Counted from the stretch's first letter, positions 54,763-64,000 are shown. The stretch is 64,000 nt of DNA from Pseudomonas protegens (GCF_003363755.1 NZ_CP031396.1:1860001-1924000), one strand, 5' to 3'. Numbers and translations: made by a program. The notes: a model not told the origin generated them from the sequence alone.

Positions 54763-55767
54763 ATGACTCTTCGAATCGCAATCAACGGTTTTGGCCGTAT
54801 TGGCCGTAACGTCCTGCGCGCACTCTATACCCAAGGCTATCGCCAGGATCTGCAGATCGTCGCCATCAACGATCTGGGGGACAGCGCGATCAATGCCCAC
54901 CTGCTGAAGTACGACACCGTCCACGGCACTTTCGACGCCGAAGTCCAGCACGACCAGGAAAGCCTGACCGTCAACGGCGACCGGATTGCCGTCAGTGCCA
55001 TCCGCAACCCGGCCGAACTGCCCTGGGCCGCGGAAAAGATCGACGTGGTCTTCGAATGCACCGGCCTGTTCACCGACCGCGCCAAGGCCGCTGCCCATCT
55101 TACTGCCGGCGCCCGCAAAGTGATCATCTCGGCCCCGGCCAAAGGCGCCGACGCCACCGTGGTCTACGGGGTCAACCACGACATCCTGCGCCAGTCGCAC
55201 CAGGTCATTTCCAACGCTTCGTGCACCACCAACTGCCTGGCCCCGGTGGCCCAGGTGCTGCACCGCGAGCTGGGCATCGACAACGGCCTGATGACCACCA
55301 TCCACGCCTACACCAACGACCAGAACCTCACCGACGTCTACCACAGCGACCCCTACCGCGCCCGCTCGGCTACCCAGAACATGATCCCGAGCAAGACCGG
55401 CGCCGCTGAAGCCGTGGGCCTGGTGCTGCCGGAGCTGGCGGGCAAGCTGACCGGCATGGCAGTGCGGGTACCGGTGATCAACGTGTCGCTGGTGGACCTG
55501 ACCGTGACCCTCAAGCGCGACACCACCGCCGAAGAGGTCAACGCCCTGCTCAAGAGTGCCAGCCAGCATTCGAAGATCCTCGGCTACAACACCCTGCCGC
55601 TGGTCTCCAGCGACTTCAATCACAACCCGCTGTCGTCGATCTTCGACGCCAACCACACCAAGGTCAGCGGCGGTCGCTTGCTCAAGGTGCTGGCCTGGTA
55701 CGACAACGAGTGGGGCTTTTCCAACCGCATGCTGGATAACTGCCTGGCCCTGTGCAACGCGGAATAA
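54763..55767 (+). CDS. gap: Glyceraldehyde-3-phosphate dehydrogenase, type I
   Basis: This 334-residue enzyme oxidises glyceraldehyde 3-phosphate from Eda. Motifs: [14 protein letters not shown] (NAD fold), the catalytic Cys in [13 protein letters not shown] (near 154), TVHGT and [15 protein letters not shown] 54763 is preferred to the TTG two codons upstream. It is divergent from edd, and mgsA follows after 15 bp. Confidence 0.97.
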   Translation: MTLRIAINGFGRIGRNVLRALYTQGYRQDLQIVAINDLGDSAINAHLLKYDTVHGTFDAEVQHDQESLTVNGDRIAVSAIRNPAELPWAAEKIDVVFECTGLFTDRAKAAAHLTAGARKVIISAPAKGADATVVYGVNHDILRQSHQVISNASCTTNCLAPVAQVLHRELGIDNGLMTTIHAYTNDQNLTDVYHSDPYRARSATQNMIPSKTGAAEAVGLVLPELAGKLTGMAVRVPVINVSLVDLTVTLKRDTTAEEVNALLKSASQHSKILGYNTLPLVSSDFNHNPLSSIFDANHTKVSGGRLLKVLAWYDNEWGFSNRMLDNCLALCNAE

Positions 55768-55782
55768 AACGGATATTCGTCG

Positions 55783-56247
55783 ATGATCGGTATCAGTTTT
55801 ACCCAAAAGACCATGGCGGCGCGCAAGCGCATCGCCCTGGTCGCGCATGACCACTGCAAGGTCTTTCTGCTGGACTGGGCCGAACGACAGAAGTCACGCC
55901 TGGCCGAACATGAACTGCTGGCCACCGGCACCACCGGGCTGCTGCTGAGCAAACGCCTGGGACTGCCGGTGCACAGCATGATCAGCGGCCCTCTGGGCGG
56001 CGATCAGCAACTGGGCGCGCAGATTGCCGAACAGCGGGTCGACCTGCTGGTGTTCTTCTGGGACCCCTTCGAACCCCAGCCCCACGATCCGGATATCAAG
56101 GCCCTGCTGCGCGTGGCGGCGGTGTGGAACATTCCCGTGGCCTGCAACGAGTGCAGCGCCGACTATCTGCTCAGCAGCCCACTGATGAGCCAGGCCCATG
56201 AACACCGGATTCCCGACTACCAGGCGTACCTGGCCGCTCGGGGATAA
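55783..56247 (+). CDS. mgsA: Methylglyoxal synthase
   Basis: This 154-residue enzyme makes methylglyoxal from dihydroxyacetone phosphate, a phosphate-releasing bypass when triose phosphates build up. Motifs: IALVAHDHCK, HELLATGTTGLLL, the catalytic Asp in MISGPLGGDQQLGAQIAE, and LVFFWDPFEPQPHDPDIKALLR. Start follows gap by 15 bp, so triose overflow genes are probably co-transcribed. Confidence 0.95.
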   Translation: MIGISFTQKTMAARKRIALVAHDHCKVFLLDWAERQKSRLAEHELLATGTTGLLLSKRLGLPVHSMISGPLGGDQQLGAQIAEQRVDLLVFFWDPFEPQPHDPDIKALLRVAAVWNIPVACNECSADYLLSSPLMSQAHEHRIPDYQAYLAARG

Positions 56248-56274
56248 ATCACACAAGGCTTGACCATTGGCGCA

Positions 56275-56293
56275 GATGACAATCATTATCATC
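56275..56293 (+). promoter_or_regulatory. Fur box upstream of the haem-uptake sigma factor
   Basis: GATGACAATCATTATCATC; 12 of 13 bases match the Fur core GATAATCATTATC. Wider, GCAGATGA and TCATCTGC arms form a 25-bp palindrome (56273-56297). 24-28 bp before the GTG start of the sigma factor. Confidence 0.85.
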
Positions 56294-56320
56294 TGCTGCA
56301 AAAATGGATCAGGCCTTGCT

Positions 56321-56839
56321 GTGAGTCAATCGCACTTCAACCACGTCTTCCTCACTCAACGAATTTCTCTGCTGCGAACGCTGGAGCGGATGGTCAACAA
56401 CCACAGCACCGCCGAAGACCTGCTGCAGGAAACCTATCTGCGGGTGACCCGCGCCCTCAGCGAGCGGCCGATCACCCACCTTGAGCCCTTCGTGTTCCAG
56501 ACTGCACGCAACCTGGCGCTGGACCACCTGCGGGCCCGGCGCATCCAGGGCCGCACCCTGCTGGAAGATGTGCCACCGGAGGTGGTGGAGAGCGTCGCCG
56601 CTCCCCTCAGCAGCGCCGAGGACGCAGCCCACGCCGAGCAATTGCTCGAACGCCTGAACCTCAGCCTCGGTCAGCTCAGCCCGCGCCAGCAGCAGATCTT
56701 CATCCTCAGTCGCCTGCACGGCCACAGCTATCAGGAGATCGCCGACGCACTCGGGGTGTCGCTGAGCACCGTGCAAAAGGAACTGAAATTGATCATGGCC
56801 ATCTGCATCGGCGTCGCCGAACGTCTCGACGGCCAGTGA
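56321..56839 (+). CDS. ECF sigma factor of the FecI/HxuI type (GTG start)
   Basis: This 172-residue sigma-70-family factor has region 2 (STAEDLLQETYLRVTRAL, EPFVFQTARNLALDHLRARR) and region 4 (LSPRQQQIFILSRLHGHSYQEIADALGVSLSTVQKEL). GTG 56321 is the start because the upstream reading runs into the Fur box. It should be repressed by Fur and direct transcription of the receptor gene. With the following FecR and TonB receptor it matches the P. aeruginosa hxuI-hxuR-hxuA set. Confidence 0.9.
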   Translation: MSQSHFNHVFLTQRISLLRTLERMVNNHSTAEDLLQETYLRVTRALSERPITHLEPFVFQTARNLALDHLRARRIQGRTLLEDVPPEVVESVAAPLSSAEDAAHAEQLLERLNLSLGQLSPRQQQIFILSRLHGHSYQEIADALGVSLSTVQKELKLIMAICIGVAERLDGQ

Positions 56840-56952
56840 GTCTCAACCGCTGAGCACAATGACTGCGTCAGCCCCAGGCCTTTGTTAACCTTGGCCGGCT
56901 TTCGCTCTCTCTTGAAAAAACAGCTGCGCACAGACGCCGCCGAGGAACACCC

Positions 56953-57924
56953 GTGACGGATTTTCACAGCGCCGAGCCGCCCACCCCTGCCGGCTCGCAC
57001 TCAAGCACCCTTGCCATGGATCAGGCGCTGGATTGGCTGATCGAGCTGGAACATCCGAACGAGGAACAGGTGCGCCAGTTTCATCAGTGGCTGGCGGCTT
57101 CACCGCTCAATGCCCAGGCCTTCGAAAAGGCCCAGGCCATCTGGAACGGACCGCAAGTGGCGCTCTGTGCCCAGGCCCTGGCCGCCCCTGCACCGAAGGT
57201 TTCACGCCTGGCTCGCCTGCGCCCCCACTGGAAGCCCCTGGCCACCGCCGCAGTGCTGGTGCTTGGGCTGTTCAGCTTCAGCAACCTGCCCCTGCGCCTG
57301 CAGGCCGACCACCTGACCCTGGTGGGTGAACGCCAGCGCCTGCAACTGGAAGACGGCTCGAAAGTCCTGCTCAACACCAACTCGGCGTTTTCCAGCCAGA
57401 TCAACGATCACCAGCGCGTGGCTCGGCTGTACCAGGGCGAAGCCTTCTTCGAGATCCCCGCCACTCTCGGCCGACCCCTGGAACTGGACGCCGGTCCGGT
57501 CAAGGCCAGCGTGGGCGACACCGCCTTCGCCGTGCGCTATCTGGACGGCATCGCCCAGGTCCAGGTGCAACGCGGCGATATCGACCTGCGGGCGACCCAC
57601 GCCGACCAGCGCATTCGCTTGAGGGCCGGAGAAAGCGTACGCGTCGGCCCTCAGGGGTTTGAGCGCCCGGCCAAGCTCGATGCTGGCAAGGACCTGGCCT
57701 GGGTCGAAGGGCGCCTGGTGTTCGAGAACTGCCCCCTCAATCAGGTGCTGGCGGAACTGCGGCGTTATTACCCGGGCTGGATCGTCAACAACAACGAACA
57801 GTTGGCAAGTGTTGCGGTCACCGGCAACTACCGCCTGGACCAGCCCCTGGATGTGTTGCGATCCCTGGCCCATATCACCTCGGCGCGACTCTCGGAATTC
57901 CCGGCGCTGGTGATTCTCAACTGA
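56953..57924 (+). CDS. FecR-type anti-sigma regulator (GTG start)
   Basis: This 323-residue inner-membrane regulator has an N-terminal anti-sigma domain (DUF4880: ALDWLIELEHPNEEQVRQFHQWLAASPLNAQAFEKAQAIW), one membrane helix (about 94-112), a periplasmic FecR domain (LEDGSKVLLNTNSAFSSQ, GEAFFEI) and the C-terminal STN-like domain (FENCPLNQVLAELRRYYP). It receives the signal from the TonB receptor. It is 113 bp after the sigma gene. Confidence 0.92.
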   Translation: MTDFHSAEPPTPAGSHSSTLAMDQALDWLIELEHPNEEQVRQFHQWLAASPLNAQAFEKAQAIWNGPQVALCAQALAAPAPKVSRLARLRPHWKPLATAAVLVLGLFSFSNLPLRLQADHLTLVGERQRLQLEDGSKVLLNTNSAFSSQINDHQRVARLYQGEAFFEIPATLGRPLELDAGPVKASVGDTAFAVRYLDGIAQVQVQRGDIDLRATHADQRIRLRAGESVRVGPQGFERPAKLDAGKDLAWVEGRLVFENCPLNQVLAELRRYYPGWIVNNNEQLASVAVTGNYRLDQPLDVLRSLAHITSARLSEFPALVILN

Positions 57925-58043
57925 GAATAATTATTTTTACGCGATAGCCATGGGTCATACGTCTCGTTATAGCCAATGCAACTGATTCGCATTTTTAATG
58001 CGCATCTGCACCTATAAGATTCGTGCGACCCGGAGCGCTCTCG

Positions 58044-60662
58044 ATGTCCCCTCGCCTCAACAGCCGATCCTCTGTTCCCTGTACCCGTCTGCAGAACTGC
58101 ACGCTGTCGCTGCTCACCGCAGCGATCCTGCTGGCCGGCGCTCACGCCACGCCTGTCATGGCCGCCGATGCCCCGGCGCCTTCCAGCCAGCGCATGGGCA
58201 ACTACAACTTCGCCATTGCCGAGCAACCGCTGGTCTCGGCGCTCAATGCCTTTACCGCGGTCACCGGCTGGCAAGTGGGCCTGCCCGCCGAGCTGGGTTC
58301 CGGCGTTGCCTCCCCCGGCGTACGCGGCTCGCTGCCGCCGGAAAAGGCCCTGGATCGGCTGCTCGGCGGCACCAGCCTGAGCTACCGCAAACTGGGCAAC
58401 AACAGCATCGTCCTGGAGAAGCGCAGCGGCGCCAACGTGGTGAACCTGCAGCAAGTGACCATTAGCGCTACCCGCCAGGAGCAGGACATCAACTCGGTGC
58501 CGAGCACCGTGAGTGTGCAGACCCGGGAAGAACTGGACCGCCAGAACGTCAACACCATCAAGGAGCTGGTGCGCTACGAGCCTGGGGTTTCCGTCGGTGG
58601 TGCAGGTCAGCGCGCAGGACTCAGTGGCTACAACATCCGCGGCATCGACAGCGACCGGATTCTCACCCAGGTCGATGGCGTGGAAGTGCCGGATCACTTC
58701 TTCAGCGGTCCCTACGCCAAGACCAACCGCAACTATGTCGACCCGGAAATCGTCAAGCGCGTGGAAATCCTCCGTGGCCCGGCCTCGGTGCTCTACGGCA
58801 GCAGCGCCATCGGCGGCGCCGTCAGCTACTACACCCTGGACGCCGACGACATCATCAAACCCGGCCAGGACTTCGGTGCGCGCCTGAAAACCGGCTATAG
58901 CTCGGCTGATGAAAGCTGGCTGAAATCCGCCACCGTCGCCGGCCGGGCCAGCGACTTCGACGCCCTGCTGCACCTGAGCCGGCGTGATGGCCACGAAACC
59001 GAGTCCTATGGCAGCAACAACGGCACCGGCCTGAACCGCACCGCCGCCAACCCGGAAGACGCCCGCACCACCAACGTCCTGGCCAAGCTCGGCTGGAACT
59101 ATGCACCGGATGCTCGCCTGGGCCTGACCTACGAAAAGTACAAGGATGACCGCGACACCAACCAGAAAAGCGCAGTAGGCGGCCTGTTTCTCAACGGCGT
59201 CGGGCAGAACTGGTATCGCTCGCGGGTCGGCAACGACACCATCACCCGTGAGCGCTTCGGCCTGGAAAACAGCTTCGCCGTGCAATCGCCGATCGCCGAC
59301 CAGATCAAGTGGAGCCTGAACTACCAGATCGCCAAGACCGACCAGAGCACTTCCGAGCGCTACAACCCGGTCTCGGCGTTCTCCCCCAACGCCCGTGACG
59401 TGCTGCGGGAGCGGCAAACCCTGTACCAGGAAAAACAGTGGGTACTGGACGCGCAACTGGACAAGGCTTTCACCCTCGGTGAAACCGAGCATCAACTGAC
59501 CTACGGCACCACCCTCAAGCAACAGAAAGTCACCGGCTCACGCTATGGCACCGCCACCTGCCTGAAGGTCGGTGCAGGTTGCACCGCCATCGGCGCGCCA
59601 AGCCCGAGCGCCAGCGACAGCGTGAAAAAATCCAGCGACTTCCCGGACCCCACCGTCAGCACCTACAGCCTGTTCGCCCAGGACCAGATCAGCTGGAACG
59701 CCTGGACCTTCACCCCTGGCCTGCGCTACGACTACACCCAGCTCAAGCCGAAACTGACCCAGGAGTTCCTCAATGTCGCCAACCCTACCGGCAACTTTCC
59801 GGTCAGCGACGACAAGAAGACCTGGCATCGGGTTTCACCCAAGTTCGGCCTGACCTACAGCTTCGACGAGCACTACACGGCCTATGGCCAGTACTCCGAG
59901 GGCTTCCGCACGCCGTCGGCCAAGGCGCTCTACGGCCGCTTCGAAAACCTCGCCACCGGGTACGTGGTCGAGCCCAACTCCAACCTCAAGCCGGAAACCA
60001 GCAAAGGGTATGAAACCGGCCTGCGCGGCAACTTCGACGCGGGCTCCTTCGATGTCTCGGTGTTCTACAACCAGTACCGCGACTTCATCAACGAAGACGC
60101 CATCACCGCCGGCGCGCTGCAATCGGTGATCCAGAGCAACAACATCAAACACGCCACCATCAAGGGCGCCGAAGCCAGGGGCCGTCTGAACCTCGATGCC
60201 TTCGGTGCACCACAGGGCCTGTACAGCATCGGCTCGCTGGCCTACGCCTACGGTCGCAACAATGACAACGGCGAGCCGATCAACAGTGTCAACCCGCTCA
60301 AGGGCGTATTTGGCCTCGGCTACGACCAGGACAACTATGGCGCGCTGCTGAGCTGGACCCTGGTCAAACGCAAGGACCGGGTCGACAACAGCACCTTCAA
60401 GGCCCCGGATGGCCGCGCCACCAGCGGTCAGTTCAAGACACCGGGCTACGGCATCCTCGACCTCAGCGGCTTCTACAAGGTCACCGATGACCTGACCCTG
60501 AACGCCGGCCTGTACAACCTGACCGACAAGAAATACTGGAACTGGGACGACGTGCGCGGCTACGACAGTGTCGGTGAGGCCGGACAAACCGCACCCGCCA
60601 ACCTCGACCGCTTGACCCAGCCCGGCCGCAACTTCTCGGTCAACCTGGTGTGGGACATCTGA
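58044..60662 (+). CDS. TonB-dependent haem receptor with STN signalling domain
   Basis: This 872-residue outer-membrane receptor has a signal peptide (about 1-45, VMA before ADAP), an STN domain (about 55-130) that contacts the FecR protein, a TonB-box/plug domain (SATRQEQDINSVPSTVSVQTREEL, GYNIRGIDSDRILTQVDGV), and a beta-barrel with the haem-receptor FRTP and PNSNLKPE motifs. It ends FSVNLVWDI. Haem or haemoprotein is the likely ligand, supported by the haem oxygenase gene that follows. Same arrangement as P. putida PP_1006-1008 region, as I recall. Confidence 0.9.
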   Translation: MSPRLNSRSSVPCTRLQNCTLSLLTAAILLAGAHATPVMAADAPAPSSQRMGNYNFAIAEQPLVSALNAFTAVTGWQVGLPAELGSGVASPGVRGSLPPEKALDRLLGGTSLSYRKLGNNSIVLEKRSGANVVNLQQVTISATRQEQDINSVPSTVSVQTREELDRQNVNTIKELVRYEPGVSVGGAGQRAGLSGYNIRGIDSDRILTQVDGVEVPDHFFSGPYAKTNRNYVDPEIVKRVEILRGPASVLYGSSAIGGAVSYYTLDADDIIKPGQDFGARLKTGYSSADESWLKSATVAGRASDFDALLHLSRRDGHETESYGSNNGTGLNRTAANPEDARTTNVLAKLGWNYAPDARLGLTYEKYKDDRDTNQKSAVGGLFLNGVGQNWYRSRVGNDTITRERFGLENSFAVQSPIADQIKWSLNYQIAKTDQSTSERYNPVSAFSPNARDVLRERQTLYQEKQWVLDAQLDKAFTLGETEHQLTYGTTLKQQKVTGSRYGTATCLKVGAGCTAIGAPSPSASDSVKKSSDFPDPTVSTYSLFAQDQISWNAWTFTPGLRYDYTQLKPKLTQEFLNVANPTGNFPVSDDKKTWHRVSPKFGLTYSFDEHYTAYGQYSEGFRTPSAKALYGRFENLATGYVVEPNSNLKPETSKGYETGLRGNFDAGSFDVSVFYNQYRDFINEDAITAGALQSVIQSNNIKHATIKGAEARGRLNLDAFGAPQGLYSIGSLAYAYGRNNDNGEPINSVNPLKGVFGLGYDQDNYGALLSWTLVKRKDRVDNSTFKAPDGRATSGQFKTPGYGILDLSGFYKVTDDLTLNAGLYNLTDKKYWNWDDVRGYDSVGEAGQTAPANLDRLTQPGRNFSVNLVWDI

Positions 60663-60672
60663 CCCCAGACCG

Positions 60673-60712
60673 CCTCACTGCCCTTTTTCATCCGGGGCAG
60701 TGAGGATTTTTT
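60673..60712 (+). terminator. Terminator of the receptor gene
   Basis: Perfect 11-base arms CCTCACTGCCC / GGGCAGTGAGG (60673-60683, 60695-60705), then ATTTTTT. The haem oxygenase gene therefore probably has its own promoter. Confidence 0.9.
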
Positions 60713-60774
60713 ACTGTGTCGCGTCTTCTTGTTCGTCTAGTCACTAAGTGCCTCTCATTCTCAAGGACATCTGC

Positions 60775-61383
60775 ATGACCTCCCAGGATTCCTCCCAGCG
60801 TCATCACCTGCGCTCCCAGCGTCTGAACCAGATCACCCACGAGCCCCATTCCAAGCTCGACGCCCTGGTCAAGGCCCACGCACCGTTTGAAACCCAGGGC
60901 GCCTTCGCCCGCTTCGTGGTCGCCCAATACCTGTTCCAGTCGGAACTGGTGGACCTGTACAACGATGCCGAACTGAACCGCATCGTGCCTGACCTGGCCG
61001 AGCGCTGCCGCGCCGACGCGGCCAAGGCCGACCTGGCGGACCTGGACACTGAAGTGCCAGCACCGGTAGCCGGCGCTGTGCGCAACCCGAGCAAGGCCGA
61101 AGCCCTGGGCTGGATCTTCGTTTCCGAGGGTTCCAAGCTCGGCGCCGCGTTCCTGATCAAGCGCGCCGTGGGCCTGGGCCTGAGCGAAACCTTCGGCGCC
61201 CGGCACCTGGGCGAACCGGCCGGTGGCCGTGCCGAAGGCTGGAAGACCTTCACCCGCATCCTCGACGGCCTGGAGTTCACCGCCGAAGAAGAAGCCGCTG
61301 CGGAAAAAGGTGCCCTGGATGCCTTCAACCGCTTCACCGTACTGCTGGAGCAGGCTTACTCCAGCGCCGCGCAACCGGCCTGA
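60775..61383 (+). CDS. hemO: Biliverdin-producing haem oxygenase (HemO/PigA-like)
   Basis: This 202-residue enzyme opens haem to biliverdin, CO and iron. It has the proximal His region RLNQITHEPHSKLDALV and the distal-helix motif ALGWIFVSEGSKLGAAFL. Start ATG 60775 has AAGGA 7 bases upstream; an in-frame GTG at 60748 is less likely. A weak Fur-like patch (TGAGAATGAGAGGCAC on the minus strand, about 60752-60767) precedes it. Works on haem brought in by the receptor. Confidence 0.92.
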   Translation: MTSQDSSQRHHLRSQRLNQITHEPHSKLDALVKAHAPFETQGAFARFVVAQYLFQSELVDLYNDAELNRIVPDLAERCRADAAKADLADLDTEVPAPVAGAVRNPSKAEALGWIFVSEGSKLGAAFLIKRAVGLGLSETFGARHLGEPAGGRAEGWKTFTRILDGLEFTAEEEAAAEKGALDAFNRFTVLLEQAYSSAAQPA

Positions 61384-61500
61384 CCCCGACGTTGTGGGCA
61401 CGGTGGCGGCTGACCCCTCTGCCCTGCCCACAGCGGTATTCTGTCGGCCGGCATCTTCCCCGGATTGAGCCACACGACGCGTTACCTCATCATCGAAGCC

Positions 61501-61914
61501 ATGACCCCCACTCGCCCCTCCTCGTCGAAAATATCCCGCCTGCTGTTTGGCGTGCTGGCCTATATCAGCCTGGCTATCGGCCTGATCGCCATCGTCGTAC
61601 CGGGCCTGCCGACCACCGAATTCATCCTCCTGGCCGCCTGGGCCGCTACCAAGAGTTCGCCACGCCTGAGTGCCTGGATGGAGAACCACCGGCTGTTGGG
61701 CCCGATCCTCTGCAACTGGCGCAACGGCCGGATTGTCAGCCGCAAGGCCAAAGTCAGCGCCACCCTCAGCATGCTGCTGTGCGCCGGCCTGATGCTGACC
61801 CTGCTCAATCATCACTGGACGATGTACGCCGCCATCGCCGGCATGACCCTGGGCAACCTGTGGATCTGGTCGCGCCCCGAAGCCCTGCCGCAAACCTGCA
61901 CCCCGCCTCTGTAA
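61501..61914 (+). CDS. DUF454 (YbaN-like) inner-membrane protein
   Basis: This 137-residue protein has two to four hydrophobic helices and the DUF454 pattern FGVLAYISLAIGLIAIVVPGLPTTEFILLAAWAATKSSPRLSAWMENHRLLGP. The function is not known. ATG 61501 starts close to the conserved region; a TTG at 61465 is an alternative. It follows hemO by 117 bp in the same direction, an association often seen in Pseudomonas haem loci. Confidence 0.85.
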   Translation: MTPTRPSSSKISRLLFGVLAYISLAIGLIAIVVPGLPTTEFILLAAWAATKSSPRLSAWMENHRLLGPILCNWRNGRIVSRKAKVSATLSMLLCAGLMLTLLNHHWTMYAAIAGMTLGNLWIWSRPEALPQTCTPPL

Positions 61915-62139
61915 CAGCCCGCTTGCCGGGCAGAGCGCCCTCAGCATTGGCATGAGCTTCACGGACCTTTTTGCGGGTAAGCCGGGCTTACGCGGCGAAG
62001 GCCTCATACCTACCGTTCGTCGGCTAAACCTCACGCAAAAGCTGGCCAAGCCGATGTTCCAAACATGGCGCTGAAAGGACTTGGCGACCGCAATCAATCG
62101 ATTCCGTGCTTACCATCCGTCCTTTCGCGAGATCGCCTC
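61915..62139. other. Intergenic region before the chemoreceptor
   Basis: 225 bp with a REP-like patch near 61975-62005 (GCGGGTAAGCCGGGC...GGCGAAGGCC) and the presumed promoter of the chemoreceptor. No gene or confident promoter was found. Confidence 0.4.
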
Positions 62140-64000
62140 ATGCTCGACTCTCTCTCCATCCGCCTGAAAATCGTGCTGTTGTCCGGACTGTGCCTGTTGG
62201 GCGTGGTGGCGCTGATCGTCGGCATGAACATCTATCAAAGCCAGCAGAACAACCAACTGGTCAACACCTCCAGCACGCAGATGCTGACGGCCGGTGTCGA
62301 GGACCTGCTACAGGCCAAGGCAGCCGAACAAGCGGCACACATTCAGAAGACCTTCGGCGAAAGCCAGCTGGTGATCACCGCCCTGGCGGATCAGGTCCGG
62401 GACTTGCGAGACCTGGCCAACCAGCGCGGCCTGGATGCTGCAGCGCTGCGCGAAGAACTCAACCGCAGCCTGAAAACCGCCTTCGAGCGCAACCCCAAGG
62501 TGCTCGGCATCTGGCTCGCCTATGAGCCCAATGCCCTGGACGGCAAGGACAGCGAGTTCGCCAACGATGCCACCCGGGCCTCCAACGAGCGCGGACGTTT
62601 TGCCAGCTATTGGAGTCGCGCAGGTGGCCAGCAACTCAATACCGTGATGGCTGAGGAGGACATGACCAAGACCACCCTCAACCTCAGCGGCACACCCTAC
62701 AACATCTGGTACACCTGCCCCCGGGACACCCGACGCACCTGCTTGCTCGATCCCTATGCCGACACCATCGGCCAGGACAAGAAACAAGTGCTGATGACCA
62801 CCATCTCCCTGCCCCTGCTGGTGGACGGCAAGGTGCTGGGCGTGATTGGCGTCGACATCGCCCTGGACTCCCTGCAAGCCGCCGCTGTCGAGGCGCAGCG
62901 GGACCTGTTCGACGGAGCCGGGCACATGATGATCCTCGCCGGTAGTGGGCTGCTGGCCGCTGTCGGCGCCGATGCCGGCCAGGTCGGCAAGAACATCAAT
63001 GAAACCTTTGGCGCCCAGGGCAAGGACATCCTCGCAACACTCAGCGGCAGCCCATCGAAAATCTTCCAGCAAGGCGACCTGATCCGCGCGGTCTATCCCT
63101 TCAGCCCGATTGCCGATGCCAAGGCCTGGGGCGTGACCATCGACCTGCCACAACAGGTACTGCTGGCGGACTCGGTCAAGCTGCAAAACCTGCTGGATCA
63201 AGCCCAGACCAGCGGCACCCTGAAAACCCTGCTGGTCGCCGTCGGTGCCGGCCTGCTGGGCCTGCTGTTGATGTGGCTCAGCGCCTCCGGCGTGACCCGG
63301 CCGATCAACAGCGTGGCGCAGATGCTCCAGGCCATCGCCAGCGGCGACGGCGACCTGACCCAGCGCCTGAACTACAGCAAGAAAGACGAACTGGGCGAGC
63401 TGGTGAGTTGGTTCAACCGTTTCCTCGACAAGCTGCAACCGACCATTGCCCAGATCAAGCAAAGCATCATCGAGGCCCGCGGCACCGCCGACCAGTCTTC
63501 GGAAATCGCCCGCCAGACCAGCGAAGGCATGCAAGTGCAGTTCCGCGAGATCGACCAGGTGGCCACCGCCTCCAACGAAATGAGCGCCACCGCCCACGAA
63601 GTCGCCAGCAGTGCGTCCAACGCCGCCCAGGCCGCCCGTGGCGCCGACCAGTCGGCCAAGGAAGGCATGAGCATCATCGAACGCAGCACCCGGGACATCA
63701 GCCTGCTGGCCGACGAGGTGAGCAAGGCGGTGGGTGAAGTCGAAGCCCTGGCGGTGAGCAGCGAGCAGATCGGCTCGGTGCTGGAGGTGATCCGCAGCAT
63801 CGCCGAGCAGACCAACCTTCTGGCCCTCAACGCCGCCATCGAGGCGGCCCGTGCCGGAGAAAGCGGTCGCGGCTTCGCGGTGGTCGCCGATGAAGTGCGC
63901 AACCTGGCCAAGCGCACCCAGGACTCGGTGGAGGAAATCCGCGTGGTGATCGAACGCATCCAGAGCGGCACCCGCGATGTGGTCAGCACCATGCACGCCA
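62140..64000 (+). CDS. Methyl-accepting chemotaxis protein (3' end outside the window)
   Basis: The reading is open from ATG 62140 to the window end (620 codons). It has an N-terminal helix (about 12-32), a periplasmic double-CACHE-like domain (about 33-360; includes [33 protein letters not shown] and [12 protein letters not shown]), a second helix (about 370-390), HAMP ([24 protein letters not shown]) and the MCP coiled coil with tip [26 protein letters not shown]. The ligand is unknown; W-Y and D near the middle resemble amino-acid or amine-binding dCACHE domains. Confidence 0.93.
   Translation, partial: MLDSLSIRLKIVLLSGLCLLGVVALIVGMNIYQSQQNNQLVNTSSTQMLTAGVEDLLQAKAAEQAAHIQKTFGESQLVITALADQVRDLRDLANQRGLDAAALREELNRSLKTAFERNPKVLGIWLAYEPNALDGKDSEFANDATRASNERGRFASYWSRAGGQQLNTVMAEEDMTKTTLNLSGTPYNIWYTCPRDTRRTCLLDPYADTIGQDKKQVLMTTISLPLLVDGKVLGVIGVDIALDSLQAAAVEAQRDLFDGAGHMMILAGSGLLAAVGADAGQVGKNINETFGAQGKDILATLSGSPSKIFQQGDLIRAVYPFSPIADAKAWGVTIDLPQQVLLADSVKLQNLLDQAQTSGTLKTLLVAVGAGLLGLLLMWLSASGVTRPINSVAQMLQAIASGDGDLTQRLNYSKKDELGELVSWFNRFLDKLQPTIAQIKQSIIEARGTADQSSEIARQTSEGMQVQFREIDQVATASNEMSATAHEVASSASNAAQAARGADQSAKEGMSIIERSTRDISLLADEVSKAVGEVEALAVSSEQIGSVLEVIRSIAEQTNLLALNAAIEAARAGESGRGFAVVADEVRNLAKRTQDSVEEIRVVIERIQSGTRDVVSTMHA

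Noticed and set aside
57828..59522. A 564-codon minus-strand frame opposite the haem receptor
   Set aside because: Composition (Val, Gly, Ala, Gln, His) and lack of motifs mark it as a shadow of the receptor gene.
62020..62050. A FliA (sigma-28) promoter before the chemoreceptor: TAAA then GCCGAT
   Set aside because: The two elements are 21 bases apart instead of about 15.
62308..63996. A 562-codon minus-strand frame opposite the chemoreceptor
   Set aside because: The plus-strand frame has HAMP and MCP signatures; the reverse frame has none.

Overview
The window looks like chromosome of a Pseudomonas of the fluorescens/protegens type. The GC content is high, genes are densely packed, and REP-like palindromes sit between genes. 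The gene order hexR-zwf-pgl-eda / gtsABCD-oprB / gltRS-glk-edd / gap is the well-known Pseudomonas Entner-Doudoroff locus. I see no insertion sequence, prophage, tRNA, rRNA or CRISPR array. Most genes belong to recognisable families; the new material is mainly in regulatory DNA and very small ORFs.

Layout. (1) 1-7.8 kb, minus strand: high-affinity K+ uptake, kdpF - a 27-codon membrane ORF - kdpA - kdpC - kdpB - (hairpin) - kdpD - kdpE (cut by the window edge). (2) 8.0-10.7 kb: an effector-binding-domain protein, a LysE-type exporter and the transaminase alaC. (3) 10.9-14.1 kb: gluconate module gntT-gntK with divergent gntR and three copies of a GntR-type operator. (4) 14.1-25.5 kb: accessory metabolism and export. 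This holds a LysE/LysR pair, a LysR/PACE efflux pair, two glutathione transferases, a uronate-dehydrogenase-like SDR, an unknown 168-aa protein behind a candidate sigma-54 promoter, a BdlA-like PAS-PAS chemotransducer, peptide deformylase, a YihY/BrkB protein, CsbD and several small proteins. (5) 25.7-31.6 kb: fatty-acid activation, fadD1-fadD2, a monoglyceride-lipase-like hydrolase and phaJ1. (6) 31.6-37.0 kb: aaeB-aaeX-aaeA-like aromatic-acid efflux behind a SlyA/MarR-like palindrome, a four-helix-bundle stress-type protein, DUF3820 and a class V aminotransferase. (7) 37.1-56.2 kb: glucose metabolism. (8) 56.2-61.9 kb: haem acquisition by cell-surface signalling: Fur box, ECF sigma, FecR anti-sigma, TonB receptor with STN domain, haem oxygenase, then a YbaN-like protein. 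(9) 62.1 kb to the end: a chemoreceptor cut by the window edge.

How region 7 works. OprB admits glucose through the outer membrane and GtsABCD imports it. Glk phosphorylates it, Zwf-Pgl-Edd-Eda convert it to pyruvate and glyceraldehyde 3-phosphate, and Gap and MgsA take the triose onward. Gluconate enters via GntT/GntK at 6-phosphogluconate. A predicted mannose isomerase sits beside gtsA. Control signals visible in the DNA are exact TTGT-N7-ACAA HexR sites between edd and gap, a degenerate one by zwf, and a three-block promoter module repeated with identical spacing before gtsA and the isomerase gene (candidate GltR target). A-rich Crc/Hfq-type motifs lie just before the starts of gtsA, oprB, gntT, zwf and the isomerase.
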